Shown piece by piece: positions 61,326 through 64,000 of a stretch of DNA of 64,000 nt; the first letter of the stretch is position 1, and the number at the start of each line of letters is the position of its first letter. The stretch is from Paraburkholderia edwinii (lineage in GTDB: Bacteria > Pseudomonadota > Gammaproteobacteria > Burkholderiales > Burkholderiaceae). The position numbers were made by a program, and so were the translations under genes. The notes beneath the pieces are model-generated. The model was given only the letters and a program-made list of their open reading frames with translations, did not search any database and was not told the origin of the DNA. The stretch spans positions 3,224,001 through 3,288,000 of the forward strand of contig NZ_CP080095.1 of the NCBI RefSeq assembly GCF_019428685.1. The letters run 5' to 3'.

Positions 61326-61794
61326 TTCCCACCTCACTGATATCGGGCATGCCCTCGCCCATTGATATGCGGCTTGCCGCAGACACGCCGCGCGTCCGGT
61401 TGTTGTTGTCGAATGCGCAGCGGGCCTTCCAAACGGCGGCACGCCTTTCCTGTCCCTGGGTCGCGGGCGGCGGCGAACGAGGTTCGGTCGTTCGTCGCTG
61501 TCCGCGTCGTTTGGACGGTGCGCATTCAGCAAACCGTGTGCCGCACGAAAGCAATACGGACTGCAAACGTCAAAGATGACCTGTCAGATAAAGGACTCCG
61601 ATGTTTAGAGGTCTTCATCGAAGCCGCTTGCGGAGAGGCAGTGCGATGCGCAAGCGCCGGCTACGAACGGCCGGCGTTACATGCGCGTGTACTGCGGTTA
61701 CCGCGTGGGCGCGGCACTCACGTAGCGCGGATCAGTGGAGTGGAGCGGAGCTGAAGCGGATAGCGAACGGATGACGTTTTGCGCGGCGACGCAT
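61326..61794. other. Intergenic region between DUF4397 and DMT genes
   Basis: About 470 bp with only shadow frames. It should contain the DUF4397 promoter (minus strand), but no convincing -35/-10 pair is visible. Confidence 0.5.
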
Positions 61795-62712
61795 TCACGC
61801 TCGCGGGCGCCGCCGGTAGTCGAACCAGAACGATAGCCCGACGCTCGACAAAATAACGACCGTCGCGATCACCGTCGAACGCGTGACGGGCTCCGCCAGC
61901 AGCAGCGCGCCGAGCGCGACCGCGACGAGCGGATTCACATACATGCAACTGCTCGCGATGATCGGACTCGTGTGGCGGATCAAATAGCCGTACGCGACAT
62001 ACGCGGCCATCGTGCCGATCAGCATCAGGTAAAGAAACGCGACGACTGGCAGAAAGTGCAGTTCGAGCATCCGCTCGCCGGACGCGCACGCAACGAGCGT
62101 CGAGATCGCGCCGCCAAGACCGATCTGCAATGCAGTCGACAGAAACAGATCGGACGGCAGCGACAGGCGCCCGGCCAGATGCGCCCCGCCTGCCCAGAAG
62201 AGCGCCCCGCAGAGAATCGCGAGACTGCCGCCGGCGGAGCCCGGCGCCGTATCGCCGTGACTCAGGATCATGATGCCGATCAGCCCGAGTCCGACCGCGA
62301 ACCACTCGCCGCGCGCGATGTGCCGGCCGGCCACCGCCGCGATCACGGTGGCGAAGAGCGGCACTGTCGCGACCATCACGGCCGCGGTGCCGGTGCCGAC
62401 CGTGCGCATTCCGTACGCGAGCATGCCGCTCGACAGGCCGACGAGCATGGTGCCGACGAGCGCCGCATTGCGCACCTGCTCGAGGCTCGGCATCGTCGGA
62501 CGCCGGCGAATGGCAAAGATAAACAGGCCGACGCCGGCGAAGAAGTTTCGCAGGCCCGACATCAGCAGCGGCGGGAACGAGCCGAGCGCGACGTGCACGC
62601 ACAGATAGGTCGAGCCCCAGACCAGATAGACGACCGCCAGCGCGAGCACGATGCGCCCGCCCGTCGATTCGGGCAACCGGAACGGGAAACGCGCAGGCAG
62701 ATTTACGCGCAT
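61795..62712 (-). CDS. DMT superfamily transporter (EamA family)
   Basis: 305 aa with ten hydrophobic segments arranged as two EamA repeats (first repeat opens ALAVVYLVWGSTYLCVHVALGSFPPLLMSGLRNFFAG; second includes LAILCGALFWAGGAHLAGRL and PLVAVALGALLLAEPVTRSTVIATVVILSSVGL). It resembles YedA-type metabolite exporters. Substrate unknown. It stands alone on its strand. Confidence 0.9.
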   Translation of the reverse strand: MRVNLPARFPFRLPESTGGRIVLALAVVYLVWGSTYLCVHVALGSFPPLLMSGLRNFFAGVGLFIFAIRRRPTMPSLEQVRNAALVGTMLVGLSSGMLAYGMRTVGTGTAAVMVATVPLFATVIAAVAGRHIARGEWFAVGLGLIGIMILSHGDTAPGSAGGSLAILCGALFWAGGAHLAGRLSLPSDLFLSTALQIGLGGAISTLVACASGERMLELHFLPVVAFLYLMLIGTMAAYVAYGYLIRHTSPIIASSCMYVNPLVAVALGALLLAEPVTRSTVIATVVILSSVGLSFWFDYRRRPRA

Positions 62713-62989
62713 GGGCGCCGCCTGCCGCTGCCCCTCGACGCTCGCGCCGGACCACGACGGTCAGGCGGCAACACGGCGGGGCACGCCGCGCAAAGGGGCG
62801 CGGCGGCGGCAAAACGGACTGGGCGGAAACGCATGGCAGTGGAACGGTAGATAGGCGCTGTAAAACGACGCCCTGCAATTATGCAGTAACCGTTCCGCCT
62901 GCCGTCGAAATAACGGCGACGCAATCGTAACGAAACGTTCGCGCGCCGTGCCGCCGCCGACGCGCTACCCTGGCTCGATCGCCTGCCGT

Positions 62990-63247
62990 TTAGTGGCTCA
63001 TCGCGCCCGACGCTTCGTGACTCATGCCCATCGCGTCGTCGCCCTTCTTCATGCTGTCGTGCTTCATTTTGTCCTTCGAGCCCGACTTCGACATGCTGTC
63101 GTGAGACATGTTGTCGTGGGACATCGCACCGCCCTTTGCGTCATGCGACATCGCGTCGTTCGACATCGCGCCGCTTGCCTGTGCGAACGCGGCCGTGCCC
63201 GTTGCGAGGAATGCCACTGCCATTGCTGCCATTGCGAGTTTCTTCAT
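62990..63247 (-). CDS. Pentapeptide MXKDX-repeat protein
   Basis: 85 aa. A signal peptide (MAAMAVAFLATGTAAFAQA) is followed by short Met-x-x-Asp-type repeats (AMSNDAMSHDAKGG, MSHDNMSHDSMSK, MKHDSMKKGDDAMGMSHE), a low-complexity, His/Met/Asp-rich exported peptide. This family is found mainly in Burkholderiaceae; metal binding is an inference from composition. GGAG precedes the ATG at 6 nt. It lies 99 bp downstream of the YedY-like gene on the same strand. Confidence 0.88.
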   Translation of the reverse strand: MKKLAMAAMAVAFLATGTAAFAQASGAMSNDAMSHDAKGGAMSHDNMSHDSMSKSGSKDKMKHDSMKKGDDAMGMSHEASGAMSH

Positions 63248-63346
63248 GATTGACTCCGTGTGTGTATGTGTTGCCTCTATGTACCGGCGGTGCCGGGTGC
63301 CTTCCGAGGCTGCTGCTGCAAGCCATCGCGCGAGCAATGACGCACA

Positions 63347-64000
63347 TCAGCTGCCTCCGAACCAGTTGTATCCCTGATCGCTCCAGTAGCCGCCGGGATA
63401 CTTATTCGTGACGAAAATCTCGACGATGTGCTTCGGATTCTTGTAGCCGAGCTTGGTCGGCATCCGCAGCTTCATCGGGAAGCCGTATTTCGCGGGCAGA
63501 CGCTCGCCGTCGTAATCGAATGCGAGCAGCGTCTGCGGATGCAGCGCCGTGGCCATGTCGATGCTTTCGTAGTAGTCGTCCGCGCATTTGAAGCCGACGT
63601 ACTTCGCGCTCGTATCGGCGCCGACGCGCTTCAGGAAATCGCCGAACCGCGTGCCGCCCCAGCGGCCGACCGCACTCCAGCCTTCGACGCAGATATGCCG
63701 CGTGATCTGTTCCTCGTGCGGCAGCGCGACGAGTTCGGGCAGCGTCCATGTCCGCTTGCCCGTGACGAGGCCGCTCAGCTGCAGACGGTACGAAGCTTCA
63801 TCGACATGCGGCACCTGGTCGATGCCGTAATACGCGTTGAACGGGAACGGGCGCGTGATCTGCGCTTCCGTATAAGTCGGCGCGAGCTGCGTCGGGCTGA
63901 ACAGCAACGCCTGCGCGCTGTCGTTGAGCCGCGATACCGCGGTGAGAAACTTGTTGACCGATTCGTCGTCGGTCAGCGAACAGCCGGTCAGCATCGACAG
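63347..64000 (-). CDS. YedY/MsrP-like molybdopterin oxidoreductase (partial)
   Basis: Oxidoreductase molybdopterin domain of the sulfite-oxidase/MsrP type. The N-terminus is cut off by the window edge; the frame is open to position 64000. The molybdenum-coordinating Cys is in RHICVEGWSAVGRWGG, and the C-terminus contains KLGYKNPKHIVEIFVTNKYPGGYWSDQGYNWFGG as in MsrP-like proteins. An N-terminal LTGC near the edge might be a lipobox or part of a signal region. MsrP partners with the heme protein MsrQ to repair periplasmic methionine sulfoxide; the partner is not seen here, so identity to MsrP rather than a general YedY homologue is uncertain. Confidence 0.82.
   Translation of the reverse strand: MSMLTGCSLTDDESVNKFLTAVSRLNDSAQALLFSPTQLAPTYTEAQITRPFPFNAYYGIDQVPHVDEASYRLQLSGLVTGKRTWTLPELVALPHEEQITRHICVEGWSAVGRWGGTRFGDFLKRVGADTSAKYVGFKCADDYYESIDMATALHPQTLLAFDYDGERLPAKYGFPMKLRMPTKLGYKNPKHIVEIFVTNKYPGGYWSDQGYNWFGGS

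Overview
The window is 64 kb of GC-rich chromosome from a beta-proteobacterium, most likely of the family Burkholderiaceae (Burkholderia/Paraburkholderia/Trinickia/Caballeronia group). This is judged from gene content and protein character: a two-lipoyl AceF, the glnA-ntrB-ntrC order, a classic AAK+GNAT ArgA, a DUF3300-DUF2950 pair, a pentapeptide MXKDX-repeat protein and entericidin. No rRNA, CRISPR array, insertion sequence, integrase or phage gene was found. Most of the window is housekeeping and stress-response chromosome.

Layout. 1-7.9 kb: pyruvate dehydrogenase genes aceE-aceF (minus strand), divergent from a membrane PAS histidine kinase and its FixJ-type response regulator. 8.3-10.7 kb: exported DUF3300 and DUF2950 proteins. 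11.1-14.5 kb: folD and oligopeptidase A. 14.6-16.7 kb: dinB (DNA polymerase IV), divergent from an amino-acid racemase across a LexA box. 16.8-18.8 kb: an islet of three unrecognised genes. 19.1-20.7 kb: LysE exporter and divergent LysR regulator. 20.8 kb: initiator tRNA-Met. 21.1-26.5 kb: exonuclease III, then ntrC, ntrB and glnA (minus), with a sigma-54 promoter and an NtrC-like site upstream of glnA. 27-31.6 kb: rhodanese, CinA-type protein, EI24/CysZ-like membrane protein, sterol-desaturase-like hydroxylase and a beta-propeller protein. 32-34.4 kb: trimeric autotransporter adhesin. 34.7-41 kb: hrpA and argA, divergent across only 23 bp, then yggX. 41.7-49.4 kb: proP-type transporter, PRC-barrel protein, phosphoesterase, TMEM175-like channel, cupin, flavin disulfide reductase, GST and a secreted-like low-complexity protein. 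49.6-50.3 kb: HicA-HicB toxin-antitoxin. 50.4-50.8 kb: a tRNA-Leu(UAA) gene split by a group I intron. 51-57.3 kb: LacI regulator, ABC importer and GpdQ-like phosphodiesterase. 57.5-64 kb: MFS exporter, bacterioferritin, two DUF1328 micro-proteins, entericidin, DUF4397 lipoprotein, DMT exporter, MXKDX protein and a truncated YedY-like molybdoenzyme.

The most striking object is the tRNA-Leu(UAA) gene on the minus strand at 50451-50813. Its anticodon is split between U34 and A35 by a 278-nt sequence with group I Q, R and S core motifs, a U.G splice-site pair and a terminal G. This is the same insertion position as the cyanobacterial and plastid tRNA-Leu intron. Other notable signals are a palindromic -10 element centred between argA and hrpA that could give two leaderless messages, a LexA box overlapping candidate dinB and racemase promoters, a sigma-54/NtrC arrangement at glnA, a repeated-half-site operator in front of hicAB, and a translationally coupled ABC importer next to a phosphodiesterase. 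All functional calls come from reading the sequence; no database search was possible.
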